A program made the translations under genes and the position numbers. Below, one piece after another: positions 14,826 through 22,696 of a DNA stretch of 53,563 bases. The DNA comes from a virus. Numbering within the stretch: position 1 is the first letter of the stretch; each line of letters starts with the position of its first letter. The notes under the pieces are model-generated. The model ran no database searches and was not told the origin of the DNA. It was given only the letters and a program-made list of their open reading frames with translations. The stretch spans positions 1 to 53,563 of IMG/VR virus record IMGVR_UViG_3300032173_000008. One strand, written 5' to 3'.

Positions 14826-16516
14826 TGGCACAGATTCTTGACTATCGCGGACAGCCCGTAGAGATGAAGACACTCGCGGAGGAACTCGCGGCGCCGTCCA
14901 TGGCCGGCGTGCGCACGCCATGGTGGCCAGCGGTCTACAACCTGACCCCGGATCGACTCGGTCAGATCCTTGCGGCCGTGGATAGCAACGACATCAACGA
15001 GTACCTGACGCTCGCCGAGCAGATGGAGGAGAGCGACCTCCACTACCACTCGGTGTTGAGCACGCGCAAACTTGCCGTGGGCAGCCTGGCGCTCACTATC
15101 GAGTCAGTCACCGACGACAAGCGCGACGAAGAGATTGCCGACTTTGTCGGTGAGGTTATGCGGGACGACGCGGCCCCTGGCCTGCTGTCTGATCTACTTG
15201 ACGCGGTGGGCAAGGGATTCTCCGTCTGCGAGATCATGTGGGATCGATCTGGGAGCCAGTGGGTGCCGAGCGCCTATGAGTGGCGCGACCCGCGGTTCTT
15301 CATGTTCGACCGCGACACCGGCAGGGAGCTGCGCCTGCGCGACGAGAAGGACCTCGCGGTGGGCGTCCCGCTCGCTCCGTACAAGTTTGTCCAGCACAGG
15401 CCGAAGATTAAGACGGGCGTGCCAATCCGCGGCGGCCTCGCGCGGCTCGCGGCCATCGCCTACATGTGCAAGAACTACTCGCTCAAAGATTGGCTCGCGT
15501 TTGCCGAGGTCTTCGGCATGCCGATCCGCGTGGGCAAGTACGACTCAGGCGCGACCGACGACCAGAAGCGCGAGCTGCTGCGCGCGGTCAGCAACATCGG
15601 TACCGACGCCGCGTGCATCATCCCGAAGTCGATGCTCATCGACTTCATCAGCGCGTCGACGTCGACCGGCGGCGACAAGCTATTCATGGGCCTCGCCGAT
15701 TGGCTCGACGCCCAGGTGTCGAAGGGCGTACTCGGCCAGACGATGACGGCCGACGCCCACGCCTCCGGCATCGGCTCCGGTCAGGCGCAGGTGCACAACG
15801 AGGTCAGGCAAGACATCCGCGACGACGACGCGAACAAGTTGGCAGCGACGATCAAGCGCGACGTTGTGCGTCCGCTCGTAGACCTCAACTTTGGACCTCC
15901 GGCGAGTGGGCATTACCCGCGTGTGCGCCTCGTGCTCGAGACCGCGGACGACCTCGAATCGTTGTCAAAGTCTCTCCCGCCGTTCATCGAGCAGGGCTTG
16001 CGCGTCGAAGAGTCCGTCATCCGCGACAAGTTCAATTTACCTGCACCAGCTCCGGACGCCATGCTGCTACACCCAAGGGCGTCCTCGGCGCCGGCGCCGG
16101 TCACCCCAGCAGAGCCGGGCGTCGCTGCACCACCGACTACGCCGGCAGCGACCGCACGTCGCATCCAGGAACTGACCGCCATCGAGCTCCTGGCGCGCGT
16201 CAGGCACGGCGAGACATTGACCCCAGACCAGCGTGGGCTGCTCGCGGCGTACGTGGCGACCTGCCAGTCACATGGCACTCAGGACGAAGACGAGATCGAT
16301 CGCCTGACGAATGAGGCGTTGAGGGGGTGGCGGCAAGTGGCAGATCCGGTGCTCGCGCCAATCATCCAGGCGGCCGAACAAGCCGGCAGTGCAGACGACT
16401 TCGTGGCCGAGCTCGGCCGCATCGCCGGCACCACCAATCTGGACGAGCTGGCGCAGCAGTTGGCGACGAGGACTTTTGAGTCGAGAGCACTCGGCGATGT
16501 GAAGGACAAGCCATGA
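14825..16516 (+). CDS. Portal protein, Mu gp29-like (DUF935)
   Basis: 563 residues starting MAQILDYRGQPVEMKTLAEE. Typical family stretches: LTPDRLGQILAAVDSNDINEYLTLAEQMEE, HYHSVLSTRKLAV, then YSLKDWLAFAEVFGMPIRVG. The portal forms the dodecameric ring through which DNA enters and to which the tail connector binds. The C-terminal ~120 residues add an Ala/Pro-rich linker and a helical region, longer than the core family. ATG 14825 shares its A with the terminase stop. Confidence 0.92.
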   Translation: MAQILDYRGQPVEMKTLAEELAAPSMAGVRTPWWPAVYNLTPDRLGQILAAVDSNDINEYLTLAEQMEESDLHYHSVLSTRKLAVGSLALTIESVTDDKRDEEIADFVGEVMRDDAAPGLLSDLLDAVGKGFSVCEIMWDRSGSQWVPSAYEWRDPRFFMFDRDTGRELRLRDEKDLAVGVPLAPYKFVQHRPKIKTGVPIRGGLARLAAIAYMCKNYSLKDWLAFAEVFGMPIRVGKYDSGATDDQKRELLRAVSNIGTDAACIIPKSMLIDFISASTSTGGDKLFMGLADWLDAQVSKGVLGQTMTADAHASGIGSGQAQVHNEVRQDIRDDDANKLAATIKRDVVRPLVDLNFGPPASGHYPRVRLVLETADDLESLSKSLPPFIEQGLRVEESVIRDKFNLPAPAPDAMLLHPRASSAPAPVTPAEPGVAAPPTTPAATARRIQELTAIELLARVRHGETLTPDQRGLLAAYVATCQSHGTQDEDEIDRLTNEALRGWRQVADPVLAPIIQAAEQAGSADDFVAELGRIAGTTNLDELAQQLATRTFESRALGDVKDKP

Positions 16517-17070
16517 CAATGATTGAACGGTTCTGGTCGAAAGTGAAGAAGTCGCCAGGGTGTTGGATGTGGGATGGGTCTCCATCAAAGAGATACGGAT
16601 ACTTCCGCACCAACAGAACTCGGGTAGCTGCTCACCGCTTTTCGTGGGAGATTCACAACGGAGAAATACCGCCAGGACTGTGCGTCCTTCACCGGTGTGA
16701 TGTCGCCAAATGCGTGCGCCCTGACCACCTGTTTCTCGGCTCTCAACTAGAAAACATCGCCGACAGAGATCGCAAAGGGAGAACGGCGCGCGGCGAAAAG
16801 CTTGGCCACAATCGCGGTGACCGCAACGGGACGCATACGATGCCGGAGCGTGTTGCACGCGGAGATAGAAATTGGGCCAAGGCACATCCTGAGTTAATGC
16901 CGCGCGGAGAGCAGGTTAAAACGGCCAAGCTCACACGGGAGAGGGTTGCGGAAATTTTGTCGTCTTCCATGCGCCAAGACGATATCGCGCGAAAGTTTGG
17001 TGTCAGTCAGTCGCTGATTTCGGCGGTCCGCTTGCGTCAGATTTGGAAACACGTGGAGGTGCACTCATGA
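16513..17070 (+). CDS. HNH homing endonuclease with C-terminal HTH
   Basis: 185 residues. HNH_3-type core: CWMWDG, GYFRTNRTRVAAHRFSWEIHNG, VLHRCDVAKCVRPDHLFLGSQLEN. A charged RGDRNG linker and a C-terminal HTH (RMRQDDIARKFGVSQSLISAVRLRQIW-like) follow. This is the usual structure of phage-borne homing enzymes. It is squeezed by ATGA overlaps between portal and the next late gene, and its sequence is clearly A/T-richer than the flanking genes, both signs of a mobile, recently gained gene. Confidence 0.85.
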   Translation: MTMIERFWSKVKKSPGCWMWDGSPSKRYGYFRTNRTRVAAHRFSWEIHNGEIPPGLCVLHRCDVAKCVRPDHLFLGSQLENIADRDRKGRTARGEKLGHNRGDRNGTHTMPERVARGDRNWAKAHPELMPRGEQVKTAKLTRERVAEILSSSMRQDDIARKFGVSQSLISAVRLRQIWKHVEVHS

Positions 17071-17555
17071 AATCGGGAGAGATCCCCGGAACGACTGTCG
17101 ATATCTTCGGAAAACCGTTAGATTTTGGCACCAAGGATAACAGCAAACCCACGGGCGGAATGTGCTGCCAGTGTTTGGTGCTCTTCTGGACCAACGCCGA
17201 TCTCAAAGCCAGCTACGAGGCGGCGTCCGCGGGCGAGCACACGTTTGTCCGCCCAGAGAGCGGTGAGCGCGTGCAGACCATTGCTGACATCCTGACGATA
17301 GGCCCGATGTTGCGGCGCGTCGGTGTCTGCGACGAGAACCCGCTGACCGGCGACAAGTTCCCGGAGCCGCGCAAGGTTTATCGCTGCGCGCACCAGCGCG
17401 AAGACTACACCTGCGCAATCTACGACAAGCGACCGGCGATGTGCCGCGCCTATCCGGAGACGACGCTCGATCAGTCCAGCCACTCGTGCCAGTACCGGCA
17501 CTGCGGCAGCGTCGACTGCCCGGGCCACGTTGCGAATGAGAAGCACGATGGCTGA
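17067..17555 (+). CDS. Cysteine-rich YkgJ-type metal-cluster protein
   Basis: 162 residues. Pattern GGMCCQCLVLF ... KVYRCAHQREDYTCAIYDKRPAMCRAYP ... CQYRHCGSVDCPGH. The C-x-iY-x-RP-x-x-C-R-x-(Y/F)P signature is that of the YkgJ/UPF0153 zinc- or iron-chelating family. It is a frequent passenger in the portal-MuF interval of Mu-type phages; its function there is unknown. Starts in an ATGA overlap with the homing endonuclease. Confidence 0.7.
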   Translation: MKSGEIPGTTVDIFGKPLDFGTKDNSKPTGGMCCQCLVLFWTNADLKASYEAASAGEHTFVRPESGERVQTIADILTIGPMLRRVGVCDENPLTGDKFPEPRKVYRCAHQREDYTCAIYDKRPAMCRAYPETTLDQSSHSCQYRHCGSVDCPGHVANEKHDG

Positions 17556-17841
17556 GTCGAGGATCGTGTTGCCCGGCTTGCCTCGAAGGCCTTCTCCGGT
17601 CGAAGCGCTCGGTGCCGACATGCAGGTCATCCTGGGGATATTGGACCGTCTCCGCAGGTCTGATGATCCGGCTCCGTCCGCGACGCTCAAGCGGGTCCTC
17701 GACCAACTGTTGTCGACGACCACCGCACTCGTCTCGGTGAGCAAGGAGCTTGCCCCGTATCGGGCGTCAGACGACGAGCCTGTGCTTGATACACTTCGGC
17801 GCGTCCTCGCAGAGTGCAGCGCCACGGAGCACCATGGGTGA
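17548..17841 (+). CDS. Hypothetical helical protein
   Basis: 97 residues starting MAESRIVLPGLPRRPSPVEA. Mostly amphipathic helix (ADMQVILGILDRLRR, LKRVLDQLLSTTTALVSVSKEL). Overlaps the YkgJ-like gene by eight bases and the following gene by eight. No family recognised; position between portal and MuF suggests a head-assembly accessory. Confidence 0.55.
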   Translation: MAESRIVLPGLPRRPSPVEALGADMQVILGILDRLRRSDDPAPSATLKRVLDQLLSTTTALVSVSKELAPYRASDDEPVLDTLRRVLAECSATEHHG

Positions 17842-18049
17842 AGCGCGCGACATCGTGCTGAAGTCGATCGTCGAAGACGTCGAAAAACGTCTCGACGCAT
17901 ATCTGCACGAGGAGCGCTGCTTTGTGGACTTGGAGATCGACGGCGCCGTCGACGAGCGTCAGGACACCCTTCGCATCGTGGTGCGTGTGAGCAAGATGGC
18001 GAGCGGGCCGCAGATCTTGCCGTGGAGTGGTGAGGTGGGCAATGCATAG
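17834..18049 (+). CDS. Small hypothetical protein
   Basis: 71 residues starting MGEARDIVLKSIVEDVEKR. One long helix followed by a beta hairpin (RCFVDLEIDGAV, DTLRIVVRVSK). Overlaps MuF by eight bases. No family recognised. Confidence 0.55.
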   Translation: MGEARDIVLKSIVEDVEKRLDAYLHEERCFVDLEIDGAVDERQDTLRIVVRVSKMASGPQILPWSGEVGNA

Positions 18050-19868
18050 GGCGCGCCCCAAGCCGCCGCCCGGCCCGGTTCCGCAGGCGGCGATCGACTA
18101 CCTCGAGGCCAAGAAGCTCAAGCCGGGCTTTAGCTACCTGGACGTGTGGCGCGAGGAACATCTCACCGCATTCACTGTCGCCAAGGTGATGGAGAAAGAC
18201 GTCCTGAAAGACGTCAAGGACTCCCTGGCTGCGGCGCTGCGTGAGGGGATGACGTTTCGAGAGTGGGCGAAGGACATTAAGCCGACGCTCGATAAGTCGG
18301 GCTGGAGCAACTACGTCGGAGACAACCAGAAGCCACGCCGACTCGCGACCATCTTCGACGCTAACATGCGGACCGCCCGCGCCGTTGGTCAGTGGGGGCG
18401 AATAACCAGGGCTGAGCGCACCCACCCGTACCTCCAGTACAACCTCGGTCCGAGCAAGGTGCATCGCGAGCAGCACAAGGCGTGGGAAGGACTCATCCTT
18501 CCGGTCACCGATTCGTTCTGGCGCGTCGCCATGCCACCGAATGGCTACGGCTGCCGTTGTCACGTAAGGCAACTCACGCAAGAGGAGGCATTCAGCCTCG
18601 GAGGTCCAAGCCAATCGCCTGACCTCCAGCTCGTCAAATGGGAGAACCCCAAGACCGGCGCCAGCGTCGAAGTCCCGGAGGGCATACAACCGGGTTGGGA
18701 CTTCAATCCTGGGGCCATCTCGCGCGACGATCTCAACAGCCGCATCACCGACAGCGCGTCGGCGCCGACTAAGCCAGAGGAGCAGCACACTCCGGTGGTG
18801 CCTACCGAGCCGCCGGTCCAGCTGCCACTGCCAATCCCTGCCAACATCAAGCTCGGCGCACCGGTGGGCGACGAATACTGGAGTCGACCGACATCGCCGA
18901 CCGGGAAATTCAATCCCAAGCCATTCGGCGATGCGCTCGCACGGACGAAGCTGCGCGGCAACGACAGGCTGAGCAAAGAGGACCAGATCACCATCCGACG
19001 CGAGTTGAACAACCTGCTCGCCGAGGTGGGTATGGTCAGTGCGGATGTTCGCCGCGACCTATCTGGCGCTGGTGCGATGACCTTCGGCAAACTTCCAAAA
19101 GATTGGCGTGGCGTGCACGGATGGGATGGCGCCATCACACTGCACCGGAGTCTCGCGGTGTTGGTCCGCCAAGTCGGTCTTGCGCTGGCGTCAAGAAAGG
19201 CCGGTGAGAGACTGGCAATCGACACGGACCAGATGCAGGCTTTGCGTACGCTGATCCACGAGACGGTACATGGCCACAGTGCAATTCTGCCGGCCGTGTA
19301 CGCACGAGACGCCGGTCGTGTCGTCGAGGAGGCCACGACCGAGGTTGCAGCCCAGCGATTCGTCGAGCAGTTAACGGGAAAGAAGGCCAGGCCGAACGTC
19401 GTTCGCGAGCATGAGAAGGACGCTGACGCAACGGGGACGTACGACGAAGAAGTCACGTTGTTTGTGAACCTGATTGCACCGCGCCTGGTCGAGGCAGATC
19501 CGACGCTGCGTCCAGCGCAGACCACCAACAAGGCAACCCTCACGGCAGAGGCTTACCGCGAGCTCGGTGACGCTGCGGTAGCGATGCGAGCCGTCAACCA
19601 CACGTTCAACTCGTCCGACGACTACCTTGTGCACTTCCTGGCCAATCTGCCGCGCGTCGGCAAGCAGATCCGCGAGGCGCGCGACAAGGCGCTTGCCGAG
19701 TACGATGCTCTGCCACCGGATGCACGCCGGCGCGAATTTGTCGACCGAGAAGACCTCGCTGGCCGTGTCGCGCGCGAGGCTGCAGGCGATCTGTTCAGCA
19801 ACTTCAAGGGCAATATTGTTTTGCTTGAGGCAGACATAAAGAGCCGAAAACGAAGGAGGAGAAGATGA
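18042..19868 (+). CDS. MuF head-morphogenesis protein fused to a putative HExxH metallopeptidase
   Basis: 608 residues. Residues ~60-185 are the Mu F/SPP1 gp7-type minor head domain (FREWAKDIKPTLDKSGW, IFDANMRTARAVGQWGRI, then PPNGYGCRCHVRQLT). A Pro-rich linker (~240-275) leads to an unrelated C-terminal region. In it, TLIHETVHGHS contains HExxH (H406-H410), followed about 20 residues on by VVEEATTEVAAQRF, a plausible third-ligand glutamate helix. It ends in a polybasic RKRRRRR tail. MuF proteins enter the capsid in few copies and are known to carry exchangeable effector domains; a zinc protease delivered with the DNA is the inference here. ATG 18042 is taken within the overlap with the previous gene. 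Confidence 0.8.
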   Translation: MHRARPKPPPGPVPQAAIDYLEAKKLKPGFSYLDVWREEHLTAFTVAKVMEKDVLKDVKDSLAAALREGMTFREWAKDIKPTLDKSGWSNYVGDNQKPRRLATIFDANMRTARAVGQWGRITRAERTHPYLQYNLGPSKVHREQHKAWEGLILPVTDSFWRVAMPPNGYGCRCHVRQLTQEEAFSLGGPSQSPDLQLVKWENPKTGASVEVPEGIQPGWDFNPGAISRDDLNSRITDSASAPTKPEEQHTPVVPTEPPVQLPLPIPANIKLGAPVGDEYWSRPTSPTGKFNPKPFGDALARTKLRGNDRLSKEDQITIRRELNNLLAEVGMVSADVRRDLSGAGAMTFGKLPKDWRGVHGWDGAITLHRSLAVLVRQVGLALASRKAGERLAIDTDQMQALRTLIHETVHGHSAILPAVYARDAGRVVEEATTEVAAQRFVEQLTGKKARPNVVREHEKDADATGTYDEEVTLFVNLIAPRLVEADPTLRPAQTTNKATLTAEAYRELGDAAVAMRAVNHTFNSSDDYLVHFLANLPRVGKQIREARDKALAEYDALPPDARRREFVDREDLAGRVAREAAGDLFSNFKGNIVLLEADIKSRKRRRRR

Positions 19869-20053
19869 GCGACGCGTTGGGAAAGTTCGAGGACGTCGAT
19901 TGGACGGACCTGAAAGAGATCGCGGCTTACGTGGCGGACGCTAGGCGACTGGACGTGTGGTCCCCAGAACTCTGTGAGCAGGTCACAAAAATGGCCCTAG
20001 CCTACCACCCGCTCGATGCAGTGACGGAGGTGATCGACAAGGAGGGCACATGA
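19865..20053 (+). CDS. Small acidic protein downstream of MuF
   Basis: 62 residues starting MSDALGKFEDVDWTDLKE; acidic and helical. Shares ATGA with the MuF stop and with the next gene. It could be a partner or inhibitor of the MuF C-terminal domain, by analogy to effector-immunity order, but nothing in the sequence proves it. Confidence 0.5.
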   Translation: MSDALGKFEDVDWTDLKEIAAYVADARRLDVWSPELCEQVTKMALAYHPLDAVTEVIDKEGT

Positions 20054-20259
20054 GGGACTGGAAGGGATTCATCTGCCCGTCACAGGCAGCCGATAGAATG
20101 CACGTGTGCATCAGGACTGTCATAGCAAGGGCACACCAATCACTCGAGCGCCAAGACGGTGAAGAAGTTTGGTTCCCTGGCGTCGTCCAATTGAAATCTC
20201 GTCGGATTCTCATTCCGCTCGAAGATGTCGAGCGCCTGTTGCCCCGCAGGCGACGCTGA
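20050..20259 (+). CDS. Small MerR/excisionase-like HTH protein
   Basis: 69 residues. SQAADRMHVCIRTVIARA resembles a winged-helix recognition segment and VQLKSRRILIPLEDVERLL the following wing, as in HTH_17/AlpA proteins. It ends with a basic RRRR tail. It is the last gene before the only sizeable non-coding gap of the late region, so it may regulate the head operon beyond. Coupled by ATGA upstream. Confidence 0.55.
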   Translation: MRDWKGFICPSQAADRMHVCIRTVIARAHQSLERQDGEEVWFPGVVQLKSRRILIPLEDVERLLPRRRR

Positions 20260-20422
20260 CAAAAACTCCATACACCTCCCCACTGACCAAGCCCGGAAAC
20301 GCCAAAAATGGCACGTGGTGCCCCACGGCGAGGCCTAAAAATGGCCTCCGCGTAAAAAGCCAAGCAAACCAAGCAAACGGGTAATTCCAAAACCTGCTCA
20401 TTTCGTTCATCATCCGCGACAC
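20260..20422. promoter_or_regulatory. 163-bp non-coding spacer before the protease gene, with hairpins and repeats
   Basis: No frame is convincing here. It holds two similar A-loop hairpins: GCC-AAAAAT-GGC at 20301-20312, and GCGAGGCC-loop-GGCCTC(C)GC at 20328-20351. A perfect tandem 9-mer CAAGCAAAC follows at 20361-20378. None is followed by a T-run, so a standard terminator is not supported. It may hold a promoter or an RNA regulatory element for the capsid genes. I could not place a convincing -35/-10 pair. Confidence 0.4.
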
Positions 20423-21559
20423 ATGCCGACCCCCTTATTCTTGGAGCTTTGCCATGCACCTCCGGCGAAAACCGGAAGGAAGGGGCGGTTGGTCACGTGC
20501 TCACGCACGGGTCGGCCGTCCCTTTCTCTTTGCGAGCTAAAGCTTGGCGACCAGGGGGGGGCACCGGAATGGATCATGCTCCTCCCTGCCGGCGCCGACA
20601 TCAAAGCGCTCGACGGCCGAGTCTTTAAGAACACAAATCCGCAGGCCGTCGTCGACAAATTCCGCACGGAAGGACTCGACATTCCTATCGACATCAACCA
20701 CGCCGAGGAAAAGAAGGCGCCGAAGGGCGAGCCAGCCCCGGCAGTTGGTTGGATCAAGGACATGGAGGTCCGCGAAGGCGCCATCTGGGCGCGTGTCGAG
20801 TGGACTGATACGGGGGCCAAGATGGTGGCGTCGAAGGACTATCGCTACCTGAGCCCGTCGTTTTGGAACGACAAGAAATCTGGCGTCGTGACGGATATTT
20901 CCTCCGCGGCGCTCGTCAACAAGCCTGCCCTGGTCATGCCATCGCTGGCACACAGCCAGTTGGACTCTGAAATCAACGAAAGGACGTCCACCATGGACCC
21001 CAAGCTGTTAGCCCTTCTCGGCCTCGCTGCCGACGCCACCCCGGAACAGATTTTCGCCGCCGTACAGGCGATGAAAGACGGCGCCGCGAAGTCGTCCAAG
21101 GAGCTCGACGCAGCCAGGGGCGAGGTGGCCGCGACCCGCTCGCAGCAGCCGTCGCTCGAGAAGTTCGTCCCGCGCGCTGACTTTGAGAAGGTCGTCGCCC
21201 GCGCCGAGACGGCAGAGAGGCTTGTTGCCGACGAGAAGGCGTCGCAGTTCAAGAAAGAGGCGGACGCCGAGATCGACGCGGCACTCAAGGCTGGCAAGAT
21301 CGCCCCGATCAGCAAGGACTTCTACGTCGCAACGTGCGCGACAGAAGCTGGCCTCAAGCTGTTTCGTGACTTCGTCAAGGCGGCCCCCGTCGTCGCCCCG
21401 GATTCCGGCCTCGATGGCAAGCCGACGCCGATCCCGGCTGGCGGTGTGTCACCGACCGACGAGCAGCTCTCTTCGCTCAGGGCTGGTGGCTGCGCCATCA
21501 GCGCCGAGGACCTCAAGAAGCAATTGACCGAGATGGCAGCCGAAAGGCCGGCCGCGTAA
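20423..21559 (+). CDS. Phage prohead protease (Mu gpI-like) with scaffold domain
   Basis: 378 residues. The protease part has APEWIMLLPAGADIKALDGR, GLDIPIDINHAEE (the conserved D-H motif), APAVGWIKDMEVREGAIWARVEWT, then SKDYRYLSPSFWND, matching the Mu I family. From residue ~191 the protein becomes helical and charged, as expected for the attached scaffold. It cleaves scaffold and itself during head maturation. The N-terminal ~45 residues match nothing I know and the start at 20423 has no good ribosome site. A G8 run at 20554-20561 lies just before the recognisable fold, so start and frame there deserve care. Confidence 0.8.
   Translation: MPTPLFLELCHAPPAKTGRKGRLVTCSRTGRPSLSLCELKLGDQGGAPEWIMLLPAGADIKALDGRVFKNTNPQAVVDKFRTEGLDIPIDINHAEEKKAPKGEPAPAVGWIKDMEVREGAIWARVEWTDTGAKMVASKDYRYLSPSFWNDKKSGVVTDISSAALVNKPALVMPSLAHSQLDSEINERTSTMDPKLLALLGLAADATPEQIFAAVQAMKDGAAKSSKELDAARGEVAATRSQQPSLEKFVPRADFEKVVARAETAERLVADEKASQFKKEADAEIDAALKAGKIAPISKDFYVATCATEAGLKLFRDFVKAAPVVAPDSGLDGKPTPIPAGGVSPTDEQLSSLRAGGCAISAEDLKKQLTEMAAERPAA
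20993..21559 (+). CDS. Nested capsid scaffold protein (Mu gpZ-like internal start)
   Basis: 188 residues beginning MDPKLLALLGLAADATPEQ, in frame within the protease gene. ATG 20993 is preceded by GAAAGGA at a proper distance, which a purely internal methionine would not need. The content is helical and charged (KELDAARGEVAATR, FEKVVARAETAERLVADEKA) with no protease residues. Mu makes its scaffold Z from an internal start in gene I in the same way, as does lambda Nu3 within C. Confidence 0.65.
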   Translation: MDPKLLALLGLAADATPEQIFAAVQAMKDGAAKSSKELDAARGEVAATRSQQPSLEKFVPRADFEKVVARAETAERLVADEKASQFKKEADAEIDAALKAGKIAPISKDFYVATCATEAGLKLFRDFVKAAPVVAPDSGLDGKPTPIPAGGVSPTDEQLSSLRAGGCAISAEDLKKQLTEMAAERPAA

Positions 21560-21606
21560 CCAGGAGACGACGCGCGTAGAGAGATACGCCGCGACAGGAG
21601 ATCACG

Positions 21607-22620
21607 ATGGCACTCGCAGCAGACAAACAAGTCCCCTTCATGGCCGGTGAGGTATTTAGCTATCCGGTCGCGGCAACTACGCACATCTACGCCGGGTCCA
21701 TGGTTGTGCTCGACAGCGCAGGCAACGCCGAGCCCGCGACTCTGGCGACCGGCAAGATGTCAGTCGGTATCGCGCAAGAGGAAGTGAACAACACCGGCGC
21801 GGCCGCGGCGAAGCACGTCACTGTCAGGGTTGGCGTGCAGAAGGTCGCCAAGAACGGCGCCATGACCAAGACGTCGATCGGCGACATCGTCTACCTGTAT
21901 GACGACGAAAAGGTCCAGACGAGCGCGACGAGCGCAAGCGCTGCCGGCCGTCTTGTCCAGGTCGACGCCGATGGCGGCATGTGGGTCGACTTCTTTTCTC
22001 CCTCGAACACCGTCGGCACCGCACTGCTCGCGGCCAGCAATCTGGCAGACGTGACGAGTGCTGCCGCCGCGCGATCGAGCCTCGGGCTCGACACCGGCGA
22101 CTCGCCCACCTTCACGGGCGTCACGGCCACCGGTGCGATCAAGGGGGCGACCTTGGAATCGACCGGCTTGGCGACGCTGAACAGCGCAAGTGTGACGACC
22201 ACCTTGGCAGTCACGCAGACCGGAAAGTTCACGGGCGCTCTTTCGGGTCCTGCCTATGAGTCGATCGGCGCGATCGATGTCGCCGTCGGCACCGCGCCGA
22301 ACGTCGGCGGCGGAACCTACCAAATCAGCGCGGACGGCAAAGCTGCTACGTTGCCCGCCATCGCGGCGGGCAACAAGGGCATGAGGGTGACCGTGCAGAA
22401 CATTGGCACTGCGACGGCGACCGAGGTCACTGTCAAGGTGACTGGCTCGGACAAGCTCATTGGCTCCGTCGCAGCTGTGACGCTTACCGGCTCAGCCGGT
22501 AAGGGCGCGGTCAACACCAAGGCGACCTCGACCAAGGGCGCCTACCTCACCGTGCAGTCTGATGGCACGGACACCTGGTGGGTCGTCGGCGGTGTCGGCG
22601 TTTGGGCGGCGGAGTCATAA
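21607..22620 (+). CDS. Capsid decoration protein (DUF2190-like) with fibre-like C-terminal extension
   Basis: 337 residues. Residues 1-115 match small cement/decoration proteins: VPFMAGEVFSYPVAATTHIYAGSMVVLDSAGNA, KMSVGIAQEEV, VRVGVQKVA. From ~135 it changes to SNLADVTSAAAARSSLGL, a motif common in tail-fibre shafts. Thr/Ala-rich beta repeats (TGVTATGAIKGATLESTG) and an immunoglobulin-like end follow. The gene lies between scaffold and major capsid, the usual decoration-protein site, so the extension is probably displayed on the head surface. Confidence 0.7.
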   Translation: MALAADKQVPFMAGEVFSYPVAATTHIYAGSMVVLDSAGNAEPATLATGKMSVGIAQEEVNNTGAAAAKHVTVRVGVQKVAKNGAMTKTSIGDIVYLYDDEKVQTSATSASAAGRLVQVDADGGMWVDFFSPSNTVGTALLAASNLADVTSAAAARSSLGLDTGDSPTFTGVTATGAIKGATLESTGLATLNSASVTTTLAVTQTGKFTGALSGPAYESIGAIDVAVGTAPNVGGGTYQISADGKAATLPAIAAGNKGMRVTVQNIGTATATEVTVKVTGSDKLIGSVAAVTLTGSAGKGAVNTKATSTKGAYLTVQSDGTDTWWVVGGVGVWAAES

Positions 22621-22696
22621 TCGAGGAGTTTACCGGCGGTCCGCGTTGACCGCTTGAAAGCGAAAGTTGACGCGGCGCAGCCGCAGGAGAACGAAG

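Noticed and set aside
15466-16314. 282-codon plus-strand frame inside the portal gene
   Set aside because: Out-of-frame Arg-rich shadow of the portal.
17118-18788. 556-codon open frame on the minus strand
   Set aside because: Antisense to YkgJ-like and MuF genes with convincing family motifs; composition is the Arg/Leu-rich shadow of high-GC coding DNA.
20328-20351. Hairpin as a terminator
   Set aside because: No U-tract, and the stem has a bulge.
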